NCBI GenBank assembly: GCA_007694915.1
Contig: REEV01000039.1
Span: 1 to 51,131, forward strand
DNA from: Cyanobium sp. PLM2.Bin73
GTDB taxonomy: Bacteria > Cyanobacteriota > Cyanobacteriia > PCC-6307 > Cyanobiaceae
Direction: 5' to 3'
DNA: 51,131 bases
Within the stretch, counting starts at the first letter, position 1. Each line of letters begins with the position of its first letter. The notes below the pieces were generated by a model. That model saw only the letters and a program-made list of their open reading frames with translations, made no database searches and was not told the origin of the DNA. Made by a program: the position numbers and the translations under genes. Below are positions 38,898 to 50,454 of the stretch, in pieces.

Positions 38898-41654
38898 TCA
38901 GCCGAGGTTATTGGTCTGCTCCCTGCATTCACTCCACCAGCTGTAGGGGAAGGGCCCACGGCTGTGCAGCCAGGGGCGCAGCAGGTCCAGTTGGGCCTGC
39001 ACGTCTTGGAGTTTCCGCAGGTTTTCGAGCAAGGGCTGGTCGATCCATCTGGGCACTTTTGTCAGCGGCTGTTCCTTCTCTTCCTTCAGCCATTCCGCGT
39101 GCGCTTTTAGCTGGCGGCACACCTCCCGGCGCAGCGCGAATGGCAGATCCAGCAGTGCCTGCTGGCAACTGGTGTCGATCACCACGCCCTGGGAGCTGAC
39201 CGGATCCGCCGTTTGCTGGCTCGTGAGTGTCCGGGCCAGCCCGTTCACCCACGACTGGCTCTGATCCAAGCAGCTGTAGTAGTACTCCAGCAGGTTGAAC
39301 ACCGTGGTGATGTAACCGGCCAGGGTGGTGATTGCTGCCGCCGGGCACATCCCTGCGTTCTGGCCGTTGCCGCCCCCGGCCTTGCCATCATGCCCCAGCC
39401 TCAGATCCAGCAAAGGCCTGCCCTTGAGCTGCTCCGCTTCGGGCCTGCGGCTGAACCACGCCCCGGGCGTCTCGACCCGTCCATCCACAATCCTGTTCGG
39501 GGTGTAGTAGCGGTAGCCCTCGATCCAGAGCGTGGTGGGCAGGTTGGTGGCCATCTCGCAGATCAGCGGGATCCAGGAGTAGTGCGTCGGCACCGGCTCA
39601 GGTGTGATCCGGCAGTTCTCCAGTACCGAGCCCTCGCAGATCTCCGGGGCCCGCAGCGCTCCCTCGAGAAGCATGCAGGTGTGTGTAAGGAGCTCGTGCA
39701 CCTGGCTGCTGCTCATCTGGCTCCTAGGTGGTTCGCTGCGGCCAGGTCCAACCCGCAGGGCCTCCCAGAGCTGGCCCCACAGCTGGGCAGCCTGGAACAG
39801 ATTCAGGTGCTCGATCAGCTTGTCCAGCTCCTGGTCGCCACGGTCACGCCTGCGGCTGCTGTCGCCATCATGGGCCGTGCCTGCTTTCCAGATCGCCAGC
39901 AGGCAGGGATGCGCTCCCGGCATCGAGGGATCCCTCTCGTCACCACAGCCCTCGCATGTCTCTTGCTGCTGCAGGATCAGGCCGGCAGCCAGATGGGCGT
40001 GGCGCACCTTCCGCATCACCGATGTCTCCCGATACACCTCCTCCTGCTCTTCGTTGAGCGCACTGAATTTCTGTACCGGCAGCGTGATCAGATCGGAGGC
40101 GTAGTCTGGGTCGGCTTCAACTCCCTGGGTGAGCTCGAAGATCATGTTGCGCACCAGGTGCGGCGTTGCCGTTGTGTCACCTCTTCGCTGCTCCTTGCGC
40201 TCGTCACGGTATTTGGTTTGCATGTAGCCGTAGGTGAGCGAGCGGGTGCGCTTCAGGTAGCCGCTGAACATCGGCACTGCCTGGCCGGCGCGCTGCACGC
40301 GCAGGTTGAAGTGCAGCGTTGCCAGCAGCTGCCAGAGATTCTGCAGCGGCGGCCAGCCGCCGATCAGCCAACCCAGCTTCAGGAGGTTGCTGAATCCCTT
40401 CATGTCTTGGCCTTGCCGCTGCTCCACAAAGACATCGGTGAAGCTGAGCACTTCCAGCGATTTTCGCAGCTGCACTTTCAGCTGCCCCTGTAGCCGGTTC
40501 GGCAGCACCAGCAGCAGCAGCCCCAGCAACAGCAGCAGAACCATCACGGTCCATTGCCGAAAAGTGATGGCGAGCCATGCCACGACTACGGCGATCAATC
40601 CATACACCAGCCAGTGCCACAGCCTGGGGGGTCGGTTGGTGGGCTCCTGCCTTGTCTGCGTGGCGTCGTAGAAGCTGAGCGAAGGCTGGATGTTGTCCAC
40701 ATCCGTGGCGATCACCACGAAACATGACGCCTGCGGCGCGACCGATGCGCGCGACCCGGATGCCTGGCGCTCCTTGTTGAGCAGTTCGCGGATGTCTTCC
40801 ACGCCGGCCAGGCCCAGATTGTCGTAGAGCCCGCCATCGAGCAGTCCCACGGCAGTCTTCCGCTCGCATACTTCCGACCCTGAAAAGGCCGCGTTTGCCT
40901 TCGCCCCCTCCTGGCCCGGGGGGAAGAAGTCGCAGGGAAACACCATCGGCTCCAGGCCAAGCGGGAACGCGTGCGAGGCCGCGACACAGTCAGCCAACCG
41001 CAGCTGCTTGCTGTAGCGGTACAACTCACGCGTTGGGTTGCGGTACGGCCCCGGCGTGAGAATCCAGCGACCCACCACAACGGCCACTTCGTTGGCACCG
41101 CTGTCTACACCGACGGCACGATGCTTCTGCAGGCCGAAGCGAAACAGATTCAGGCTGCTGATGTCGGCCGCGTTGAAGAACGCATAGTCGGGCGAGCACT
41201 GCTCGTTGTTGAGCAGGGCCCGGATCCGGTCGCTGCCCAGTAGCGCCGGCTCGCCCAGCAGCTGGCTGAACAGCCGATCGTTGGCATCGGCGGCCGCCTT
41301 GATCAGCTTCCTGTCCTGGAGCAGCCAGGACAGGTGCACGAATCCCTGCGCCATCTCCTCGGTGGAGAGATAGTGCAGGAAGGGTGTGTAAAAGCCCTCG
41401 TAGAACCAGCTATCTTCATCGCCGCTGCCCCCGTGGATCTCCGACGCCGCACCAGCTTTGGCGCAGAGATAGGCCCCAAGGGCGATGCTGCCGCCCGACA
41501 CCCCCGAGAGCACCGCTGTCTTGCCCAGCAACCCCAGATCCTTCAGCAGGGCCAGCGTTCCCAGAGAAAATAGCGCCGCCCGGTAGCCCCCGCCTGAAAA
41601 GGACAGACCCAGATAGCGCCCGCCTGGGCGGCTCTGGCTCCCAGCTGCTGACAT
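38898..41654 (-). CDS. Large patatin-like phospholipase with internal membrane segment
   Basis: 918 residues. The patatin domain has the oxyanion loop SFSGGGYRAALFSLG (residues 18-32), the nucleophile elbow SGVSGGSIALG (Ser53) and the catalytic Asp in GLLDGGLYDNLG (about residue 272). Two close hydrophobic helices follow at about 340-388 (LWHWLVYGLIAVVVAWLAI and VMVLLLLLGLLLLVLPNRL), then about 500 residues of unrecognised, mainly helical sequence. It probably cleaves membrane lipids, with the C-terminal half sensing or regulating. Flanks are AT-rich spacers with small ORFs and the gene is next to umuC on the same strand. This suggests an accessory, possibly defensive or stress role. Confidence 0.85.
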   Translation of the reverse strand: MSAAGSQSRPGGRYLGLSFSGGGYRAALFSLGTLALLKDLGLLGKTAVLSGVSGGSIALGAYLCAKAGAASEIHGGSGDEDSWFYEGFYTPFLHYLSTEEMAQGFVHLSWLLQDRKLIKAAADANDRLFSQLLGEPALLGSDRIRALLNNEQCSPDYAFFNAADISSLNLFRFGLQKHRAVGVDSGANEVAVVVGRWILTPGPYRNPTRELYRYSKQLRLADCVAASHAFPLGLEPMVFPCDFFPPGQEGAKANAAFSGSEVCERKTAVGLLDGGLYDNLGLAGVEDIRELLNKERQASGSRASVAPQASCFVVIATDVDNIQPSLSFYDATQTRQEPTNRPPRLWHWLVYGLIAVVVAWLAITFRQWTVMVLLLLLGLLLLVLPNRLQGQLKVQLRKSLEVLSFTDVFVEQRQGQDMKGFSNLLKLGWLIGGWPPLQNLWQLLATLHFNLRVQRAGQAVPMFSGYLKRTRSLTYGYMQTKYRDERKEQRRGDTTATPHLVRNMIFELTQGVEADPDYASDLITLPVQKFSALNEEQEEVYRETSVMRKVRHAHLAAGLILQQQETCEGCGDERDPSMPGAHPCLLAIWKAGTAHDGDSSRRRDRGDQELDKLIEHLNLFQAAQLWGQLWEALRVGPGRSEPPRSQMSSSQVHELLTHTCMLLEGALRAPEICEGSVLENCRITPEPVPTHYSWIPLICEMATNLPTTLWIEGYRYYTPNRIVDGRVETPGAWFSRRPEAEQLKGRPLLDLRLGHDGKAGGGNGQNAGMCPAAAITTLAGYITTVFNLLEYYYSCLDQSQSWVNGLARTLTSQQTADPVSSQGVVIDTSCQQALLDLPFALRREVCRQLKAHAEWLKEEKEQPLTKVPRWIDQPLLENLRKLQDVQAQLDLLRPWLHSRGPFPYSWWSECREQTNNLG

Positions 41655-41863
41655 GACCCTGCTGCGGTTTGAACGGCAGGCCGTTGCTGATGGCAGGGCC
41701 GCCGGCTCCCTCTCTAATCAGGGCTGCCAGATCAGGCCAGGGCGCCAACCTCCGCTCGTTACAAACTGTCTTCAGGGCTATCTTGATGCCTCGCATTTTC
41801 TGTCTTCGCGCTGTAGGTGTTGACGGGCTTTGGATGGCTGGGTTGTTTTCATCCGCACGGCAC

Positions 41864-41896
41864 AGTTGCCCATCAGTTGCCCATCGGTTGCCCATC
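41864..41896. repeat. 11-bp x3 tandem repeat downstream of umuC
   Basis: AGTTGCCCATC, AGTTGCCCATC and GGTTGCCCATC lie head to tail, ending 8 bp from the umuC stop. The surrounding 250-bp spacer (41655-41904) holds no supported gene; it includes the upstream region of the patatin gene. An 11-bp period places units on one DNA face, as in iterons or operator arrays. Confidence 0.8.
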
Positions 41897-41904
41897 CGCC
41901 CCGC

Positions 41905-43239
41905 TCAGTGCAGCGCCAGCACTGTGGGCAGATCGGCCAGGCGTGTGGTGGCGGCCCGTGACAGCTGGCCGCGCCGCATCGCCCAGGGTCTGTGCAGGCC
42001 GCAGGCGGCCCACTGCACCGTGCCGCTGCCGTAGCGGCGGTTGAGGCCATCCACCACCGCCATCAGGGCCCGGCGGCGGCGCTCCTGCTCCGGGCTCTGG
42101 GGCACCAGCAGGTGGTGCTGCAGCAGCGTCTCCGGCTGCAGCTGCTGCAGCACCACGCCGGCTTTCTGCAGGGGCTTGTGGGGGTTGAACAGGCGCTCGG
42201 CCAGGGGCAGGGCCGCCGCCAGCAGCGCGGCGCTGTCGTGGCTGGCCAGGGGCAGGGTGATGGTGGCGGCGTTGGCATAGAAGCTGGTGCCGTTGAACGG
42301 ACTGCTGCGCACGAACACGGTGAGGGCACCGGCCCGCTGGCGCTGCCGCCGCAGCTTCTCGGCGGCCCGGCAGGTGTAGGTGGCCACGGCCTCGCGCAGC
42401 TGAGGCAGGTTGTCGATCGGCCGGGAGAAGCTGCGGCTCACGCAGGTTTCGCGCTTGGCCGCCGGCAGGCGCTCCAGCGGCAGGCAGGCGATGCCGCGCA
42501 GTTCCTGCTGCAGCCGCACCCCCACCACGCCGCAGCGGTGGCGCAGCTCGCCGCTGGGCAGGTCGCGCAGGGCCCGGGCGTTGGCAACGCCGCGCAGCCG
42601 GCACCAGCGGGCCAGCCGCCGGCCGATGCCCCACACGTCCTCGATCGGCACCGCCTCCAGCCAGGGGTCGGGGTCGGCCACCGCCCCCAGATCGAACACC
42701 CCCTCACCCGCGCCCCGGCCCATCCCCTTGCCGGCGGCCTTGGCCAGCCGGTTGGCCAGCTTGGCCTGCACCTTGGTGGCGGCGATGCCCACGGCCACCG
42801 GCAGGCCCAGCCGCCGTTGCACATCGCGGCGCAGGCGCCGGCCCCAGTCGGTGAGATCGCCGCTGCCATCGCTTGCCGGGCCGGGACGGTGCAGCAGGCC
42901 GAAGGCCTCATCGATCGAATAGATCTCCAGCTCCTCCACCCACTCCTCCAGCACGCTCATCAGCCGCTGGCTCATGTCCGCGTAGAGGGCGTAGTTGGAG
43001 CTGCGCACCAGCACGCCCCGCCGCTCCAACGCATCCTTCACCTGGAACCAGGGCTGGCCCATGCGGATGCCCAGCGCCCGGGCCGCGGCGCTGCGCGAGA
43101 CGATGCAGCCGTCGTTGTTGGAGAGCACCACTAGGGGCCGGTCGATCAGGGCCGGATCCATCAGGGCCTCGCAGGAGGCATAGAAGTTGTTGCCGTCGAT
43201 CAGCACGGTGGCTTCCCGACCGCTGGCCAGGCGCGCCAT
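41905..43239 (-). CDS. umuC: DNA polymerase V catalytic subunit (Y family)
   Basis: 444 residues. Y-family motifs: TVLIDGNNFYASCEA (catalytic Asp15), LVVLSNNDGCIVSRS, and the palm YSIDEAFGLL (Asp/Glu near 108-109). VAVGIAATKVQAKLANRLAK and IPIEDVWGIGRRL-type thumb elements follow. It performs error-prone lesion bypass together with processed UmuD. It lies 31 bp after umuD, and both adjoining spacers carry short tandem repeats. Regulation is by the LexA-type box upstream of umuD. The patatin gene follows on the same strand after 250 bp. Confidence 0.95.
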   Translation of the reverse strand: MARLASGREATVLIDGNNFYASCEALMDPALIDRPLVVLSNNDGCIVSRSAAARALGIRMGQPWFQVKDALERRGVLVRSSNYALYADMSQRLMSVLEEWVEELEIYSIDEAFGLLHRPGPASDGSGDLTDWGRRLRRDVQRRLGLPVAVGIAATKVQAKLANRLAKAAGKGMGRGAGEGVFDLGAVADPDPWLEAVPIEDVWGIGRRLARWCRLRGVANARALRDLPSGELRHRCGVVGVRLQQELRGIACLPLERLPAAKRETCVSRSFSRPIDNLPQLREAVATYTCRAAEKLRRQRQRAGALTVFVRSSPFNGTSFYANAATITLPLASHDSAALLAAALPLAERLFNPHKPLQKAGVVLQQLQPETLLQHHLLVPQSPEQERRRRALMAVVDGLNRRYGSGTVQWAACGLHRPWAMRRGQLSRAATTRLADLPTVLALH

Positions 43240-43241
43240 GG

Positions 43242-43283
43242 CTCAGGAGTTGTGGTTCAGGAGTTGTGGCTCAGAGGCTGTGG
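43242..43283. repeat. 14-bp x3 tandem repeat at the umuD-umuC junction
   Basis: CTCAGGAGTTGTGG (43242-43255), TTCAGGAGTTGTGG (43256-43269) and the diverged CTCAGAGGCTGTGG (43270-43283). The last copy contains the umuD stop codon, so the spacer looks like a repeated duplication of the umuD 3' end. Confidence 0.8.
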
Positions 43284-43771
43284 ATGGCGTGGATGGCCAC
43301 ACCCCAGATGCGGCTGTCGTCGCCGTCGCCCAGCTCCAGCGGCGGGTAGGCGGGATGGGCGGCCTCCAGGCGCCAGCGGCCGCGGTGGCGGTGCAGGTGC
43401 TTGAGGGTGAAGGCCCCCTCGATCACGGCCACCACCACCAGGCCCGCCCGCGGTTCGATCGCCCGGTCCACCACCAGCAGGTCACCGTCGAGGATGCCGG
43501 CATCGCGCATCGAGTCGCCGCTCACCCGCAGGAAGAAGGTGCTGCTGGGATGGCGGATCAGCACCTCATTGAGGTCGATGCGGCCCTCCACGTAGTCGTC
43601 GGCGGGGCTGGGGAAGCCGGCCGCCACCGTGGCGCCGGCCAGGGGCAGGGGCCACCGCCGTAGCCGCTCCGCCGCCGTCAGGCCGCCCAGCAGGGTGAGC
43701 TGGGGGTCGCTGGGGCGGCGGGACAGGCCGGCGAAGGGCTCAGCGGACGGCTCAGGGGATGGGTCGGGCAT
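43271..43771 (-). CDS. umuD: UmuD-like SOS peptidase (S24 family)
   Basis: 166 residues from the ATG at 43771 (another ATG at 43783 is possible). The self-cleavage site is VAAGFPSPADDYVE (Ala51-Gly52). Catalytic Ser87 is in RVSGDSMRDAGI and Lys124 in GAFTLKHLHR, 37 residues apart, exactly as in E. coli UmuD. There is no DNA-binding domain, so it is UmuD and not LexA; the N-terminal arm is about 25 residues longer than in E. coli. After RecA-stimulated cleavage it activates UmuC. The promoter carries a LexA-type palindrome at 43805-43818. Confidence 0.92.
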   Translation of the reverse strand: MPDPSPEPSAEPFAGLSRRPSDPQLTLLGGLTAAERLRRWPLPLAGATVAAGFPSPADDYVEGRIDLNEVLIRHPSSTFFLRVSGDSMRDAGILDGDLLVVDRAIEPRAGLVVVAVIEGAFTLKHLHRHRGRWRLEAAHPAYPPLELGDGDDSRIWGVAIHAIHSL

Positions 43772-43804
43772 GACGGCGTGCATGACGGTGGACGCCCTGC
43801 AAAG

Positions 43805-43818
43805 AGTACAAACGTACT
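43805..43818. promoter_or_regulatory. LexA-type SOS box
   Basis: AGTAC-AAAC-GTACT, a perfect 5-bp dyad with a 4-bp spacer, matches the AGTAC(N4)GTACT type of cyanobacterial LexA site. It is 34 bp upstream of the umuD ATG at 43771 (22 bp from the one at 43783) and 48 bp upstream of the sdhC ATG on the other strand, so it could affect both divergent operons. Confidence 0.8.
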
Positions 43819-43866
43819 GCTTTTGTGGGGTGCCTACGATCGACTCCGGCACAGGTGCTGGAGCGG

Positions 43867-44498
43867 ATGGGGGCAGATACGGCCTGGACGGCCGCCTCGG
43901 GCCTGGTGTTGGTGCTGTTCCTGGTGCTGCACCTGGCCGGGGTGGCCCTGGCGCCCCTGGATCCCGCCACCTTCGAGGCCTATGCGGCCGGGCTGCACGG
44001 GGCCGTGTGGCTGCCGGTCGCCGAGCTGGCGCTGCTGGCGGTGGGCCTGGCCCATGCCGGCTTCAGCCTGCGCAAGCGGATCGCCAACCGCCGCGCCGGC
44101 AACCGGGCGCAGCTGGTGAGCCGGCGGGGGGAGCCACTCGCGGCCCTGGCGGCCCGCGGCCAGGCGGCTGGCGGCGTGGTGTTGCTCGGATTCCTGGCCG
44201 TGCACCTGCGGCAGCTGCGCTGGCCCCGGCCCGCCGCCGGTGGCGAGCTGGAGGCCCTGCAGGCGGTGCTGGCCCGGCCGGCGAGTGTGGTGTTGTACGT
44301 GGCGGCGGCGCTGGCGCTGGCGCTGCATCTCTTCCATGGAGGTGAGGCGGCCCACCGCAGCCTGGGGCTGCTGACGCCGGCCAACGGCCGTTCCATCCGC
44401 GCCGGCGTCCGCCTGCTGGCGGTGCTGGTGGGGGGCGGCTTTGTGGCGGTGACGCTGGCCCTGGGGCTGCCGCTGCTGCCGGCCCCCGGCGGGGTGTC

Positions 44499-44502
<4 letters not shown>
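43867..44502 (+). CDS. sdhC: Succinate dehydrogenase cytochrome b subunit (SdhC, type B)
   Basis: 211 residues from the ATG at 43867 (a GTG at 43855 is possible). Five hydrophobic helices carry histidines where a di-haem type-B anchor needs them: [46 protein letters not shown] and [19 protein letters not shown]. The Gly/Ser-His pattern and helix count fit the Bacillus/Wolinella SdhC/FrdC family. It anchors SdhAB and passes electrons to quinone. Its stop overlaps the sdhA ATG (ATGA). The upstream region is shared with umuD and contains a LexA-type box. Confidence 0.8.
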
Positions 44503-46414
<1,912 letters not shown>

Positions 46415-46418
<4 letters not shown>

Positions 46419-47161
46419 CCCCCGGATCCGGCCGCATTTCCCTCACCCTGCGCATCTGGCGCCAGGAGAACCCCGGCGCGCCAGGGGCCTTCCAGCGCTA
46501 CCGGCTGGAGGCGGTGAGCACCGACCTGTCGCTGCTGGAGGCCCTCGATCAGCTCAACGAAGGCCTGATCAGCGCCGGCGAGCGCCCCGTGACCTTCGAG
46601 CACGACTGCCGGGAGGGCATCTGCGGCAGCTGCGGCTTTCTGGTGAACGGCCAGGCCCACGGGCCCCAGGCCGCCACCAGCGTCTGCCAGCTGTATCTGC
46701 GCCAGTTCGGCGATGGCGCCACCCTCAGCCTCGAACCCTGGCGCGCCCGCGCGTTTCCGCCCATCCAGGACCTGGCGGTGGAGCGCTCCAGCCTCGATCG
46801 TCTGCTGGCGGCGGGGGGCTACTGCTCGGTGAACACCGGCCAGGCGCCGGATGCCAACGCCCTGCTGGTGGGCCAGGAGCAGGCCGCCAGCGCCTTCCAG
46901 ACAGCCACCTGCATCGGCTGCGGCGCCTGCGTGGCCAGCTGCCGCAACGCCTCCGCCAGCCTGTTCGTGGCCGCCAAGCTGGCCCACCTGGCCCAGCTGC
47001 CCCAGGGCCAGCCGGAGCGCCGCCGCCGCGCCCGGGCCATGCAGGAGCAGATGGCGGCCGAGGGCTTCGGCAGCTGCAGCAGCAATCTGGAGTGCGAGGC
47101 GGTGTGCCCCAAGCAGATCTCCGCCGACTGGATCAGCTGGATGCGGCGCGAGGGACGCTGA
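46415..47161 (+). CDS. sdhB: Succinate dehydrogenase iron-sulfur subunit
   Basis: 248 residues. The plant-type [2Fe-2S] cluster ligands are in [12 protein letters not shown] and the following VCQLY. The ferredoxin-like half has [11 protein letters not shown] and [16 protein letters not shown] for the [4Fe-4S] and [3Fe-4S] clusters. It relays electrons from SdhA flavin to the SdhC haem/quinone site. ATGA overlap with sdhA shows a true operon, and the order C-A-B is that of type-B enzymes. It ends 13 bp from the convergent SGNH hydrolase gene. Confidence 0.95.
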
Positions 47162-47174
47162 TCCGCCGCTGAGC

Positions 47175-48188
47175 TCAGGCGAGCACGCTGGCTTCGATGC
47201 CCTTCAGCCAGGTACTGGCCATGGCGTTGTAGCCCGCTGCGCTGGGGTGGATGCCGTCACTCAGCCGGCTGCCGATGGCCCTGAACTGGTCCACCACCAC
47301 ATCGAGCTCCAGGTTGTCGCCCCTGGCGCTGCGGTTGATCTGGCGCAGCAGGCCCTCGAGCCGCGCGCGGTTGGAGGCGGCCAGTTTGTTCTGCTGTTCG
47401 CCGCGGGCGTCATTGCCGCGATCACCGGAGGTCACGGCGCCGTAGCGGCGGGCCACCACCTGATTGAGGAAATCGTTGGTGCCGATCATCAGCAGCAGCA
47501 CATTGCGATCGCTGCCCTTGCCGGAGAAGTAGGTGCGGGAGATCGCCCGGCCCACGTCCTGATTGATGCCGTTGCGGAAGGGACGCCGCTGCTCGGAGCC
47601 CTGGCGCAGGGCCGCATAGGCCTCGCCGGTGATCGGATCGCGTTCACCGGCGATCAACCAGCCGCAGCGTCCCCAGTGGCGCAGCGATGAGCCGAAGGCG
47701 CCCACGAAATTGGCCTGATAGGAGCGGGCGCTGAGTTGATTGCGCAGGGGGCCGCGGGAGCCGGACTGGGCCTCGGCCGCGAAGCCGAAGGTGATCGAAT
47801 CCCCCATCGGCATGATCTTGAGGCGGCCGCGGTCGGTGATGGCGAACCGGCCACGGGCCAGGGTGTTGCTGCTGCCGCGGTCCGCCGACAGTTCGAAGCG
47901 GGCCGTCTCGCGGCCTTCCTGGCGGTAATCGGCCTGGGGCTGAAGCTGCAGCTGGCCACCTCCACGGCGGTCCAGGCGCACGGTGCCCTTCACACCGCTG
48001 CCGCTGAAGTCGTTGCCGCGAACGCCCTGGCCGCTGATCCTCCAGTGCAGCCGTTCACCACCCAGCTGCCGGGGTGCGCGGATACGGATCGTCAGCCTTC
48101 CACCTTCCGGGACGACGGAGCGGGAGAACTTGACCCGGGGGCTCACGCTGGCCGGCCGACTGCCTTGGACCGGAGCGTAGGCCGCCAT
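47175..48188 (-). CDS. SGNH/GDSL-type hydrolase with N-terminal beta domain
   Basis: 337 residues. An N-terminal region (about 15-125; VPEGGRLTIRIRAPR, GTVRLDRRGGGQLQLQP) looks like an Ig- or Calx-like beta sandwich. The hydrolase has block I MPMGDSITFGF (Ser near 128), block III MIGTNDFLNQV and block V DGIHPSAAGYNAMAS (Asp-His). Such enzymes de-acylate or de-acetylate polysaccharides or lipids. No signal peptide is obvious at the ATG at 48188. A GTG at 48146 (MSPRVKFSRSVV) would reduce the 134-bp same-strand overlap with the upstream ORF. Convergent with sdhB. Confidence 0.85.
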   Translation of the reverse strand: MAAYAPVQGSRPASVSPRVKFSRSVVPEGGRLTIRIRAPRQLGGERLHWRISGQGVRGNDFSGSGVKGTVRLDRRGGGQLQLQPQADYRQEGRETARFELSADRGSSNTLARGRFAITDRGRLKIMPMGDSITFGFAAEAQSGSRGPLRNQLSARSYQANFVGAFGSSLRHWGRCGWLIAGERDPITGEAYAALRQGSEQRRPFRNGINQDVGRAISRTYFSGKGSDRNVLLLMIGTNDFLNQVVARRYGAVTSGDRGNDARGEQQNKLAASNRARLEGLLRQINRSARGDNLELDVVVDQFRAIGSRLSDGIHPSAAGYNAMASTWLKGIEASVLA

Positions 48189-48582
48189 CGAAGTGCTGCA
48201 GGAAGCAGGCCAGGGCCATCGGGCCGCAGCGGCGCTGCCAGCCGATGGCGTGGCCGTAGTGGCGCCAGCAGCTGATCCGGGCCCTGTGGCCCTGCAGCTG
48301 GATCAGGTGGCGGTAGCGGGCCTGGCCGGCGGCGGCGGCGGCCCCTGCCGCCGGCAGGTTGGGCAGGGGGGCGAACACCGCGCTGATCTCCGCGAAGCGC
48401 AGCGGTGGTGCACCGCTGGCGCGCAATGGTGCCGCCAGCAGCGCGGCGATCCGCTCAGGTTCACCGCCTGCGGCCAGCCACCAGTGGCGCTGGCGGCGCA
48501 GCCCGCGATCGAGCAGGGAAATCAGGGCGGCAGAGGGGGCCGGACGGGCAGCGCGATCGCGGGCGGGACGAAAGCACGACAC
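48055..48582 (-). CDS. Hypothetical protein overlapping the SGNH gene
   Basis: 175 residues, ATG at 48582 (MSCFRPARDRAARPAPSAAL). A coherent stretch RGLRRQRHWWLAAGGEPERI, LRFAEISAVFAPLPNL, then RYRHLIQLQGHRARISCWRH and GPMALACFLQHFDGG looks like real protein up to about residue 132. Beyond that (Arg/Pro-rich) it overlaps the SGNH gene for 134 bp in another frame and looks unconstrained. A shorter true protein with a mutated stop, or a frameshift, is possible. No family recognised. Confidence 0.5.
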   Translation of the reverse strand: MSCFRPARDRAARPAPSAALISLLDRGLRRQRHWWLAAGGEPERIAALLAAPLRASGAPPLRFAEISAVFAPLPNLPAAGAAAAAGQARYRHLIQLQGHRARISCWRHYGHAIGWQRRCGPMALACFLQHFDGGLRSGPRQSAGQREPPGQVLPLRRPGRWKADDPYPRTPAAGW

Positions 48583-48660
48583 GGGTGGAACAGCACTGGC
48601 CGCAAACCAGTGCCACCACCGTGACCCCCATCAGCGTCACGCGCGCTGCCGCCGCCTGGC

Positions 48661-50454
<1,794 letters not shown>

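Noticed and set aside
39213-40493. 426-codon plus-strand frame inside the patatin gene
   Set aside because: Antisense to a gene with clear catalytic motifs. The product is a Leu/Gln/His-rich shadow.
38898-41654. CBASS-type defence operon around the patatin gene
   Set aside because: No CD-NTase, ubiquitin-like or HORMA/TRIP13 partner gene is present nearby, so a CBASS call is not supported.
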